Shown here: piece after piece, positions 45,030 to 53,618 of the stretch
Numbering within the stretch: position 1 is the stretch's first letter
Layout: the number at the start of each line of letters is the position of its first letter
DNA from: Metabacillus niabensis
GTDB lineage: Bacteria; Bacillota; Bacilli; Bacillales; Bacillaceae
Assembly: GCF_020524345.1 (NCBI RefSeq)
Contig: NZ_JAIVLH010000003.1
Location: forward strand, 62,001 to 126,000
Direction of reading: 5' to 3'
DNA: 64,000 bases
The notes under the pieces: generated by a model
Databases searched by the model: none
Seen by the model: the letters and a program-made list of their open reading frames with translations, nothing else
What the model was told of the DNA's origin: nothing
Position numbers and translations under genes: made by a program

Positions 45030-46001
45030 TTACCACAAACCATTTTTAGAAATTTTCTTTGAAGTTGCATTTACAACCACAAGTAAGATTAAATTAATCA
45101 CTGAATTGAACAGACCAACGGCTGTTGCAAAACTAAAGTTGGCATTTAACAAACCAATTTTATAAACATATGTTGAAATAACTTCAGATGTAGATAAATT
45201 AAGAGGATTTTGTAATAAAAAGACCTTTTCAAACCCTAGTGCCATAATGTTCCCCACACTGAGAATGAGAATAATCGTTGCAACAGGCATAATGCTCGGT
45301 ATATCAATATAGATGATTTTTTGAAGTCTCGTCGCCCCATCAACCCTCGCAGCTTCATATTGGGAAGGATCAACACCTGAGAGCGCTGCCAAATAAATAA
45401 TGGCTGAATAACCTGCATGCTGCCATACATCAGACCAAACATAGATGTCTCTAAACATGCCAGGCATACCAAGAAAGTCGATTGATTCAAGATTCAATAG
45501 TGAGAACAATTGGTTTATAATTCCAATCCTAGGAGAAAACATTAAAGTTAACATGGAAACAATGATAACAGTTGAAATGAAATAGGGTGCATATGTGACT
45601 AATTGAACTGTCTTTTTAAATACGCCATTTTTAATTTCATTTAAACATAGAGCCAATATGATCGGAATAGGAAACCCTACTGCAAGCGCATACAAACTAA
45701 GATAAAACGTATTTTTTATAAGCACCCAAAATTGTGGATTGTTAAAAAACATCTCAAAGTGCTTAAATCCAACCCACTCACTCCCCCATATTCCTTTCAC
45801 AACACTATAATCTTTAAAAGCAATGACTGAATTAAGCATTGGGATATACTTAAAAATAAGAAAATATAAAACTGGTGGAATAACAAGTAGATAAAGTTGC
45901 CAATGCCTCTTTATTGACTTTTTGGCATTAGCCAAAATTGTTGACTTAACCTGTACTACACTCGAGTTAGGTGAAGTCTTATTTGCTATCTCGACTTTCA
46001 A
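45030..46001 (-). CDS. ABC sugar permease, LplB type (second importer)
   Basis: About 323 aa with six membrane helices, LplB landmark FKYIPMLNSVIAFKDYSV and EAA loop EAARVDGATRLQKIIYIDIP. TTG 46001 is chosen because GGAGGGG lies 5 nt upstream. The frame is open to ATG 46091, but those 30 extra residues (MKLIKLMLHSYQ...) have no ribosome binding site and run through a cre-like site. First gene of the importer unit. Confidence 0.82.
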   Translation of the reverse strand: MKVEIANKTSPNSSVVQVKSTILANAKKSIKRHWQLYLLVIPPVLYFLIFKYIPMLNSVIAFKDYSVVKGIWGSEWVGFKHFEMFFNNPQFWVLIKNTFYLSLYALAVGFPIPIILALCLNEIKNGVFKKTVQLVTYAPYFISTVIIVSMLTLMFSPRIGIINQLFSLLNLESIDFLGMPGMFRDIYVWSDVWQHAGYSAIIYLAALSGVDPSQYEAARVDGATRLQKIIYIDIPSIMPVATIILILSVGNIMALGFEKVFLLQNPLNLSTSEVISTYVYKIGLLNANFSFATAVGLFNSVINLILLVVVNATSKKISKNGLW

Positions 46002-46022
46002 TTCAACCCCTCCAATCCTTTT

Positions 46023-46036
46023 TGTAAACGCTACCA
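46023..46036 (-). promoter_or_regulatory. cre-like site upstream of the second importer unit
   Basis: TGGTAGCGTTTACA on the minus strand matches the CcpA consensus at 12 of 14 positions, 22 bp before the permease start. No clear -35/-10 pair could be assigned in 46037-46436, and nothing else is recognised in that gap. Confidence 0.5.
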
Positions 46037-46436
46037 ATAGTTGAGAACTATTAAGTTGATACGAATGTAACATGAGCTTGATCAGCTTCATAGGTACAAT
46101 TGAATATCACTAGGACAATCAAGGATAAATTGACCATAACGCATACCTAAAAAACATTATCAAAAACTCTCTAAGCTAAATGCCACTTCAAAATAAAAGA
46201 CTTTTCTTACCTTCTCATAAATCATTCACATCCCTTTTTTTCTAACTCAAGTAACATCACAAAAACTACTTGAAATATTGCTTGAATAATACATAAAAAC
46301 GTCAAGGTACAAATGATTTTTATCGGTACATCTTGTGTGTACTAAATATTTCATAAGGTTAAATCAAGTTTTACAGCACATATACGTCACTGATTTAGTC
46401 TACATTTAAATGTACAAGACAACCAACCTTGAAGAA

Positions 46437-46470
46437 CAACAAAAAAACAAATAGAAATGATCTATTTGTT
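46437..46470 (-). terminator. Terminator of the large AraC-type regulator gene
   Basis: AACAAATAGA (46446-46455) pairs with TCTATTTGTT (46461-46470) around a 5-nt loop. On the minus strand a run of T follows (A-run at 46440-46447). Confidence 0.75.
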
Positions 46471-46514
46471 CAAAGTAGAATTTAAACTTATTTAAATGTA
46501 GAGTTGAATCCTTT

Positions 46515-48818
46515 TCATTTTGCCTCAAGAGCTGCTTGTCTATAAGATTTCGGTGTAACATGTAAGACCCTCTTGAAAGCTCTTCGAAATGAATGGGCAG
46601 AATTATAGCCAACTTCACTTGATATCTCTTCTATTGTCATATCTGTCCCAAGGAGTAACTCTGAAGCCTTATTGATGCGTATTTTTTCAATATAATCTGA
46701 TACATATTCACCAAGTTTTTCTTTAAAAAGCTGGGAAACAAATTTCTCAGGAAACCCTACCTTTTCCGATATTCGATATAATGATAAGTCTGGATCATGA
46801 TAATGTTCTTCTAAAAACTCAATAATTAACTTAATAGCCTGATCATTTGATTCTTTTTTTCTTTTATTAACCATGCTACAGTATTCATCAGCTATCAATT
46901 CAAATTCTTTCCAAACATGATTTAATCCAAGGTTTAGATGAATTTGTAAAACTCTGTTCACCAATTTGATCGAATCCCCGCATCCTTGAGAAGTAGCAGA
47001 GTAACAACCCTTTATCAGCGTGGATTTTATTTCTTCCAATAATTGCTCCACAATCTTTGGCGATAGTTCTCTATTACTAAAATTCTCTTGAAATATTTGT
47101 GCCATGATTTGTTTGATATCGTATACTTCCCCTGTTTTCATCGCATTTATCAGTCGAATTTCAAGATCCATTGGATAATAATACATACTTGTTTCTCTAG
47201 CTATATCTTGATACCAAAGTATCTCACTTTTACTTAATTCTGAGAAGGTGGAATCCAATGCCTGCTTTGCCTCATAATAAGAACGATTTATTTCCTTAAA
47301 ATTTTGAAATGATTTCCCTACATAGGCTGATATTGAGATACGATAAGAATTAGCTACCGATGAACTCAGTTCGTGTAAGAGATGTACTATTTCATCAGAG
47401 ACATTCACTTTATTTTCACTATTACCAGTTATGATCATAACAATCTTATCTATATTTAAATCCGTCATAACAATGGAAGGTTCTAGCTCCTTAATCGTTC
47501 GTTTAATAAGGAAGCGGGATGCACTTAACTCATTATGAATTTCTTTATTCTCCATATCACCATAACCATTTATTCTTAAAATACAAACATATCCAAACTC
47601 TCCTCTAAAGAGTACATTTAACTGTTCCGCTCTTTCAATCATTCCTTCCTGATCGTAAAATTCTCCGCTTAATAAACTATTTATAAAGGAATCCTTCAAT
47701 ATATCTTTTTGATTCGTTATTTCTCTTTTTAATAATTTATTATTAGAGATTAAATTCGAGATATTACCGTGTAAAAAGTCAAACTCATTATTATGTTTGG
47801 TAGCATCCGGACCAATTTGCTCTCTAACCACATCTATTAAGTTATGAATTGGCGAACTATCACGATAAGCAAGAAATAAACAGAGCAACATCCCAATAAT
47901 CAGCGTACTTAATGTAACAACCATGGTTATATGTTTGATAGCCTCCGCTTTTTCCATTAATCCTTCTTTAGGTATCCCTGCAACATAGTTCCATCCATTA
48001 AGATCAGACTGTATAGATAATAACATTGTTTCATTTTCTATTACTTTATTAAGTGAGTCTGTATCTTTTGTATACTTATTAACAATTTCTTTAGCCTGGG
48101 TTTCATTAATTCCCATTATTGTTATCGGGTTTCCTTCTTTATCAGTGATAAAGGCCCAGCCACCATATTGCTTAGATATTCCTTCTAATAGAATATTTAT
48201 TTTCCGCTGGTCAATTGTCAAAACTGCTGTACCTAATGGTTGATTTAAACTATTAAAAGGAAGAGATTGAAGATATGTAATGACAGAAAGCTCCTTATTG
48301 TTACTCGTATATGAGCGAAGTGGCAGTATTTCTCCTTGATAATTCCCATGCAAAATAGTTTTTTTCCATTGAGCGAAGGAGAGATCATTATAATGGTAAG
48401 TTTCATAGAAGTGGTCAACTCTAAAAAAAACAGCACCCTCTTTTAATACAGCATCATAATTTTTTAAATAAATATAAAAATCCTCTAAAAAATCGTTCGA
48501 ATGAGTATATGTTGAAACAAAACGTGATGTTTCTCTTAAGCTGTAAATATCAATTGGAGTAGGCTCTGTTCTTGCCGTTAAATGTTGATTGAAATCCTCT
48601 AGAGCAATCTGTCTTGTAAACCTTTCAATCTCCATGATTCTGCTCTCTAAAATATCCTTACTTTTGTTTAAAATTATTTTGCTCGTATCAATAGAACTGG
48701 TCTTTGCGACATCAATTGATACTTGGTACGATATGAACCCGGTAATAAGTGGAAATAAAAGAATAATAACATAAGAAAGTAAGAATCTTCTAAAAATTTT
48801 AGGTATTTTCATTTTCAA
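46515..48818 (-). CDS. Membrane-bound AraC-type regulator with Cache sensor (YesS/YtdP-like)
   Basis: 767 aa. Membrane helices at about 10-32 and 295-315 bracket an extracellular Cache-type sensor. A cytoplasmic linker is followed by a C-terminal double HTH_18 domain (about 665-765: LYRISEKVGFPEKFVSQLFK, IEEISSEVGYNSAHSFRRAF). It is a one-component counterpart of YesMN that reads an outside signal and binds DNA directly. The likely start is TTG 48818, 6-8 nt after GGGGGAC; ATG 48812 is the alternative. It sits just upstream of the second importer unit and is its probable activator. Confidence 0.87.
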   Translation of the reverse strand: MKMKIPKIFRRFLLSYVIILLFPLITGFISYQVSIDVAKTSSIDTSKIILNKSKDILESRIMEIERFTRQIALEDFNQHLTARTEPTPIDIYSLRETSRFVSTYTHSNDFLEDFYIYLKNYDAVLKEGAVFFRVDHFYETYHYNDLSFAQWKKTILHGNYQGEILPLRSYTSNNKELSVITYLQSLPFNSLNQPLGTAVLTIDQRKINILLEGISKQYGGWAFITDKEGNPITIMGINETQAKEIVNKYTKDTDSLNKVIENETMLLSIQSDLNGWNYVAGIPKEGLMEKAEAIKHITMVVTLSTLIIGMLLCLFLAYRDSSPIHNLIDVVREQIGPDATKHNNEFDFLHGNISNLISNNKLLKREITNQKDILKDSFINSLLSGEFYDQEGMIERAEQLNVLFRGEFGYVCILRINGYGDMENKEIHNELSASRFLIKRTIKELEPSIVMTDLNIDKIVMIITGNSENKVNVSDEIVHLLHELSSSVANSYRISISAYVGKSFQNFKEINRSYYEAKQALDSTFSELSKSEILWYQDIARETSMYYYPMDLEIRLINAMKTGEVYDIKQIMAQIFQENFSNRELSPKIVEQLLEEIKSTLIKGCYSATSQGCGDSIKLVNRVLQIHLNLGLNHVWKEFELIADEYCSMVNKRKKESNDQAIKLIIEFLEEHYHDPDLSLYRISEKVGFPEKFVSQLFKEKLGEYVSDYIEKIRINKASELLLGTDMTIEEISSEVGYNSAHSFRRAFKRVLHVTPKSYRQAALEAK

Positions 48819-48842
48819 AACAAAGTCCCCCTCCCTCCATAA

Positions 48843-48856
48843 AGATAACGCTTACA
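48843..48856 (-). promoter_or_regulatory. cre-like site before the AraC/Cache regulator gene
   Basis: TGTAAGCGTTATCT on the minus strand lies 25 bp before the start codon, immediately after ACATAAA, again close to a possible -10 box. Confidence 0.5.
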
Positions 48857-48974
48857 TTTATGTGTAGACAAGAGCTATCAACCGCCCACTCCACAGTAAA
48901 TAGCTATAGCACTCTCATCTTATCACGTTTTTCAATTTATAAAAATAATATTTATAGACTATTTCTAACCATGC

Positions 48975-49901
48975 TCACCTTTTTAGATTATAAGAAGCGG
49001 CATTATCTATAATTAAATGATCGATGCCAATAATATCTTTATTCTCTCGAAAAGCTCCAGCCGAAACACCGATTGTTTTTCTGAATACTTTGTTGAAGTA
49101 ATTGGCATTTGAAAAACCTACCTTATGTGCAATATCTGTAACACTAGTATTTGTTGATCTTAATAGCTCCACAGCTTTTTGTATTCGAATCTTCATAAGA
49201 TATTGCATCGGTGGCATTTTAAGATTACATTTAAATTGCTTAATAAAGTAAAACCTTGAGTAACCTGCAGCGTTAGCTATGTCATCAAGGGAGATTGGCT
49301 CATGATAATTAAATTGGATAAATGAAAGTGCCTTTGTAATTTGAGTGGAAAAATTCTCAACTACTTCAATATTTTTGGCAAAACGATAGATTTCCATAAT
49401 AAATTCATAGGCTTTTGAAGAGGCATAATAAGCATCTGTCATTTTTTGTTCTTTCGTATTTTGGTAGATTTTGAATAAAAGTTCAATTAATTTGGAATCA
49501 GGAGGAACTTTAATGATCGAACCATTTTGTCTTCCAATATATTCCCAACATTTAGCAGCTTCATTTCCCTCAAGTGTTAAAAAAATAAATTCCCATTTGT
49601 CACTTTCTTGAGGAAAATAGTAGCGATGATCACTTGGCACCTCTACCATAAACGCTTCCCCGGGTTTCACCGAATAAGTTCGTCCATTTATTTCAAGCAT
49701 TCCAAAACCAGAAAGTGTGTATTGAAACACATATGTACCAATATCTTTTCGTTTTAATCCATTCCAACTATAGATATCCCCAAACTTTATTTCTTCCTTA
49801 CCAACTACCCTGATATTCGCTACATCATTTGGAAGTGTGTCATAAAAACGAAACCCATACACACCATAATTGGTTTCATTTTCTTTAGATGAAATAGACA
49901 A
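48975..49901 (-). CDS. AraC-family regulator with cupin domain, divergent from the GH4 gene
   Basis: About 308 aa from TTG 49901, chosen because GGAGGG lies 7 nt upstream. The frame is open to 50006, but that N-terminus would fill the divergent promoter region. The cupin sensor (YVFQYTLSGFGMLEINGRTY, EVPSDHRYYFP) is at about 60-130, and the double HTH_18 at about 195-290 (LDDIANAAGYSRFYFIKQFK, VTDIAHKVGFSNANYFNKVF). This is the MsmR/RafR-like layout, and the divergent alpha-galactosidase gene is the obvious target. Confidence 0.82.
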   Translation of the reverse strand: MSISSKENETNYGVYGFRFYDTLPNDVANIRVVGKEEIKFGDIYSWNGLKRKDIGTYVFQYTLSGFGMLEINGRTYSVKPGEAFMVEVPSDHRYYFPQESDKWEFIFLTLEGNEAAKCWEYIGRQNGSIIKVPPDSKLIELLFKIYQNTKEQKMTDAYYASSKAYEFIMEIYRFAKNIEVVENFSTQITKALSFIQFNYHEPISLDDIANAAGYSRFYFIKQFKCNLKMPPMQYLMKIRIQKAVELLRSTNTSVTDIAHKVGFSNANYFNKVFRKTIGVSAGAFRENKDIIGIDHLIIDNAASYNLKR

Positions 49902-50078
49902 TATTTTACCCTCCAATCGCACTAACTTACCATTGAGGTAAGCATGTAACCGTTTTATCATTATTATAGCTACAAATAATAAATAGTTGAAGTAAGGACC
50001 ATTCATTAATTTAAGACAATTTTTATCCTGGTCTTACTAGTGAACTTTTCTTTCTTCATCTTTCGGGAGGATTACTAG

Positions 50079-51407
50079 ATGTCTAAAATAACATTTCTAG
50101 GAGCAGGAAGTACTATTTTCGCAAAAAATGTTCTTGGTGACTGTATGTTTGTTCCAGCATTATCAGGCTTTGAATTTGCCCTATTTGATATTGACGAGCA
50201 AAGACTAAAAGACTCAGAAAATATGTTGAACAATTTAAAACATAGTTTAAAAGCGAATATCACAGTAAAAGCGTATTCTGATCGAAAAGAAGCGTTGCGA
50301 GGAGCAAAATATATTATTAATGCTATCCAAGTAGGGGGATACAAACCAAGCACTGTGATTGATTTTGACATTCCTAAAAAATATGGTCTCCGTCAAACGA
50401 TTGCTGATACAGTTGGAATAGGTGGGATTTTCCGATCACTGCGTACTATCCCAGTCATGATGGATTTCGCTAGGGATATTGAAGAAGTTTGTCCAGATGC
50501 CTTATTTTTAAATTATACAAATCCGATGGCAGCTTTAACTGGAGCAATGCTCCGTTTCACAAATGTAAAGACAGTTGGCCTATGCCATAGCGTACAAATT
50601 TGTAGTGAACATCTGCTTAAATCATTAGAAATGGATCATGAAGGAATTGAAGAAAAAATTGCTGGTATAAACCATATGGCTTGGTTACTGGAGATCAAAC
50701 GTAATGGTCAGGATTTATACCCTGAAATTAAAAGACGTGCAAGAGAAAAACAAAAAACCAAACATCATGATATGGTACGATTTGAATTGATGGATAAATT
50801 CGGATATTATGTAACAGAATCTTCTGAGCATAATGCAGAATATCATCCGTATTTTATTAAACAAAATGAACCTGAATTAATTGATAAATTCAACATCCCT
50901 CTTGATGAATATCCAAGACGTTGCATTGCGCAAATTGAAGGTTGGAATAAAATGCGTGATGAAGTTGTCAACAACGCTCAACTGACTCATACTCGCTCAC
51001 ATGAATATGGTTCACGCATCATTGAAGCTATCGAAACAAACATTCCTTTTAAATTTGGTGGTAATGTCTTAAATAAGGGACGTTTAATTAGCAATTTACC
51101 TGAAAACGCTGTTGTCGAAGTCCCTTGTGTTGCTGACCGCAGTGGTATTAATCCATGCTATGTAGGAGATCTTCCGGAACAATTGGCAGCACTCAACCGA
51201 ACAAATATTAATACACAACTTTTAACAATTGAAGCAGCAGTTACAAAGAAAAGAGAACACATTTATCAAGCTGCAATGCTAGATCCACATACAGCGGCTG
51301 AGTTATCCATCGATAAGATTGTTGCAATGTGTGATGAACTAATTGAAGCACATGGTGACTGGATTCCAAATTTTGAAAGCAGTAAACAATATAGTAATTC
51401 ATACTAA
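50079..51407 (+). CDS. melA: GH4 alpha-galactosidase (NAD+/Mn2+-dependent)
   Basis: 442 aa. The Rossmann start ITFLGAGSTIFAKN binds NAD, and the family motif GLCHSVQ (C169-H170-S171) and GINHMAW (H199) supply the metal site; CHS is the form seen in alpha-galactosidases, as opposed to CHE in glucuronidases. GH4 enzymes work by oxidation, elimination and reduction rather than simple hydrolysis. It is cytosolic. GGGAGG precedes ATG 50079. Monocistronic, ended by the hairpin at 51463-51500. It does not have its own importer unless it shares one of the two flanking systems. Confidence 0.92.
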   Translation: MSKITFLGAGSTIFAKNVLGDCMFVPALSGFEFALFDIDEQRLKDSENMLNNLKHSLKANITVKAYSDRKEALRGAKYIINAIQVGGYKPSTVIDFDIPKKYGLRQTIADTVGIGGIFRSLRTIPVMMDFARDIEEVCPDALFLNYTNPMAALTGAMLRFTNVKTVGLCHSVQICSEHLLKSLEMDHEGIEEKIAGINHMAWLLEIKRNGQDLYPEIKRRAREKQKTKHHDMVRFELMDKFGYYVTESSEHNAEYHPYFIKQNEPELIDKFNIPLDEYPRRCIAQIEGWNKMRDEVVNNAQLTHTRSHEYGSRIIEAIETNIPFKFGGNVLNKGRLISNLPENAVVEVPCVADRSGINPCYVGDLPEQLAALNRTNINTQLLTIEAAVTKKREHIYQAAMLDPHTAAELSIDKIVAMCDELIEAHGDWIPNFESSKQYSNSY

Positions 51408-51462
51408 TCATGTTGAGATCATGGTTTTCACACGACTAGCTAAAACAGATTAAAAACAAGAA

Positions 51463-51500
51463 AAGCTTCAATCCCTTTCTTTATCAAGGGATTGAAGCTT
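51463..51500 (+). terminator. Terminator of the GH4 gene
   Basis: AAGCTTCAATCCCTT (51463-51477) pairs perfectly with AAGGGATTGAAGCTT (51486-51500). The following tract is CCTACTTT. Confidence 0.75.
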
Positions 51501-51616
51501 CCTACTTTGATTACTCGAACTAAGTCCCTCTCCTATCAAAATTAGTAAGGGAATTAACATGATCATTACTCTAAGTTAATTATTATTTAACAATGTTATC
51601 ACTTATTATAGGAAGA

Positions 51617-51733
51617 TCATTGAATTGCTACATGATCAACATACACAGCTGTTTGACCACTGCTATTTGAGGAACCTGTAAACTGTACTCCAATTTCTTT
51701 CATATGACCTAAATTTGAGATAGATGATAAACA
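51617..51733 (-). pseudogene. Relic: C-terminal end of a carbohydrate-binding module
   Basis: The minus strand from about 51733 reads LSSISNLGHMKEIGVQFTG, then SSNSSGQTAVYVDHVAIQ and a stop at 51617-51619. This ending (conserved VKEIGV, G-x-S-S-G and YVDHV) is that of beta-sandwich binding modules on secreted mannanases or xylanases. The rest of the gene is absent: the permease stop codon (51741) abuts the fragment. No start codon or ribosome binding site is associated, so it is a remnant of a deletion rather than a gene. Confidence 0.65.
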
Positions 51734-51740
51734 GTTTACT

Positions 51741-52565
51741 CTATTTCCCACCCGTAAATGATATACCTTTAATAAAATACTTATTGAAAAAGGCATAGAT
51801 TAATAGTACAGGTAATGTAAAGACCATAGAGGCAGCCATGATATAGTTCCAATAGCTAATATACTGACCTTTAAATGTATTTAATCCAAGTGGCAATGTA
51901 AATAGGTTTGGATCCGATAGTACAATTAATGGGCGCATAAAATCATTCCATAGTCCCATAAAAACAAAAATCGTTTGTGCTGCTAAGGCCGGACGAGCTA
52001 ATGGTAAAACAACTTTGAAGAAGATACCAAATCTATTTAGACCGTCAATCGAAGCTGCCTCTTCCAATTCTTTTGGGAAGTTAATAAAGAATTGGCGCAT
52101 CATAAAGATGAACGTTGCATTAATCATAGATGGAGCAATCATTCCTTGGTAGGAATTTAACCAACCTAGCTCTTTTAAAATTAGATAGTTTGGTATCATC
52201 GTTACCTGTGCAGGAATCATCAACACAGCTAATATGGTGACGAACAATGCTTTTTCACCTGGAAAACTTAATCTAGCAAGAGCGTATCCAGCCATTGAAT
52301 TAAAGATTAAGTTTAAAGCTGTCGCTACAGTTGCGATAAATACACTATTAAATAACCATCTTGGAAATAACTCTTGTTCTACAAAAATCGTCTTATAGTT
52401 GTCGAAGGTAAAATCTTTCGGGATAAAATTCATCGAACCACTTACAATTTCTTCAAGGGTCTTAAAAGAAGAAGATAGCGCCCATAAAAATGGGATGAGC
52501 GTAATAATCGCGTAGCCTACTAGAATCACATATAAGATGTTTCTTCCAATATTTCTTTTCTTCAT
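51741..52565 (-). CDS. ABC sugar permease, MalG type (third importer)
   Basis: 274 aa from ATG 52565 (AAGGAG 8 nt upstream; GTG 52574 in frame). Six membrane helices and the EAA loop EEAASIDGLNRFGIFFKVVLP (residues around 185-205). The C-terminal KYFIKGISFTGGK is usual for the CUT1 group. It is last in the LacI-controlled unit, 12 bp downstream of the MalF-type gene. Confidence 0.88.
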   Translation of the reverse strand: MKKRNIGRNILYVILVGYAIITLIPFLWALSSSFKTLEEIVSGSMNFIPKDFTFDNYKTIFVEQELFPRWLFNSVFIATVATALNLIFNSMAGYALARLSFPGEKALFVTILAVLMIPAQVTMIPNYLILKELGWLNSYQGMIAPSMINATFIFMMRQFFINFPKELEEAASIDGLNRFGIFFKVVLPLARPALAAQTIFVFMGLWNDFMRPLIVLSDPNLFTLPLGLNTFKGQYISYWNYIMAASMVFTLPVLLIYAFFNKYFIKGISFTGGK

Positions 52566-52577
52566 GCTGCTCACTCC

Positions 52578-53477
52578 TTAGTAGAGGGATTCCTCTTTTG
52601 AAAATTTTCGTTGAATTAAGGTTGCTACTAGGATCACCAATGCCAGAGCAAAGGCAAGTGCTGCAGCATATCCCATTGTGCCAAAATTCTTAAATGCGTA
52701 TTGATATATCAATAAAACAACCGTTAATGTAGAGTTATTGGGTCCACCAGATCCACCTGAGAAAATATAGGATTGATCAAATAACTGGAATGTCCCGATA
52801 ATCCCCATGATGACAACAAATGAAGTAACTGGTCGTAAGTTTGGAACAGTAATATACAAAAACTTTTTAATTGGGCCTGCTCCATCTAGTTCAGCTGCTT
52901 CATAAAGTGAATCAGGCACATCTTGAAGAGCCGCTAAATAAATAACCATAAAGAATGGTGCAGTTGACCAGATGTTCATAATCATAATCGCATTTAACGC
53001 AACTGCCGGGTCTCCCATCCAGTTGTAAGTTGGTAATCCTACCATGCTTAATAGATTGTTAATTAACCCATTTTGGTTGTACATCCACATAAAAATTAAC
53101 GTTAATACGGCTGATGATGTTAAGGTCGGAAGAAAATATACGATTCTAAAAAACTTTTCTCCCTTTAATCCTGCGTTTAAAGAAGCTGCTAAAATCAATG
53201 CTAGAATGGTTTGACACGGTACCACAATCACAACATATTTGAATGTATTCCAAAGAGCGATCTTAGCCCTTGTGTCATCTAGTATTTTGGCAAAGTTTTC
53301 AAAGGCAACAAATTTATAGCTTGTTCCACCTAATAATTGAACATCATTAAACGATAAGAAAATCGCATATAAAATAGGGCCAACAACAAATAGTAACAGG
53401 ACAAATAAAGCAGGTGACATGAATAAATAACCTTGACCTGCCTCTCTTAATCTTGCTGGTGAGTACTTTCTTTTCAT
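52578..53477 (-). CDS. ABC sugar permease, MalF type (third importer)
   Basis: 299 aa from ATG 53477 (GGGAG 9 nt upstream; ATG 53486 touches that site). Six membrane helices, with FNDVQLLGG in the first external loop and EAA loop YEAAELDGAGPIKKFLYITVP. It pairs with the MalG-type protein. A perfect 19-bp hairpin separates it from the binding-protein gene. Confidence 0.88.
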   Translation of the reverse strand: MKRKYSPARLREAGQGYLFMSPALFVLLLFVVGPILYAIFLSFNDVQLLGGTSYKFVAFENFAKILDDTRAKIALWNTFKYVVIVVPCQTILALILAASLNAGLKGEKFFRIVYFLPTLTSSAVLTLIFMWMYNQNGLINNLLSMVGLPTYNWMGDPAVALNAIMIMNIWSTAPFFMVIYLAALQDVPDSLYEAAELDGAGPIKKFLYITVPNLRPVTSFVVIMGIIGTFQLFDQSYIFSGGSGGPNNSTLTVVLLIYQYAFKNFGTMGYAAALAFALALVILVATLIQRKFSKEESLY

Positions 53478-53521
53478 GTGTTTCATCTCCCTTAATAAGA
53501 GCCCTCTCTTTTAGTTTATAT

Positions 53522-53566
53522 AACTCTTTCTAGCGATGTTAGATTGAAACATCGCTAGAAAGAGTT
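53522..53566 (-). terminator. Perfect 19-bp intercistronic hairpin between binding-protein and permease genes
   Basis: AACTCTTTCTAGCGATGTT (53522-53540) and AACATCGCTAGAAAGAGTT (53548-53566) pair without a mismatch, loop 7 nt. There is no proper U-run, so partial termination or mRNA protection that favours the binding protein is likely. Confidence 0.75.
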
Positions 53567-53618
53567 GTATACCTTAAAAGGATCAAGAGGAAGGAAGCAA
53601 TTCCTTCCTCTCTTAAAA

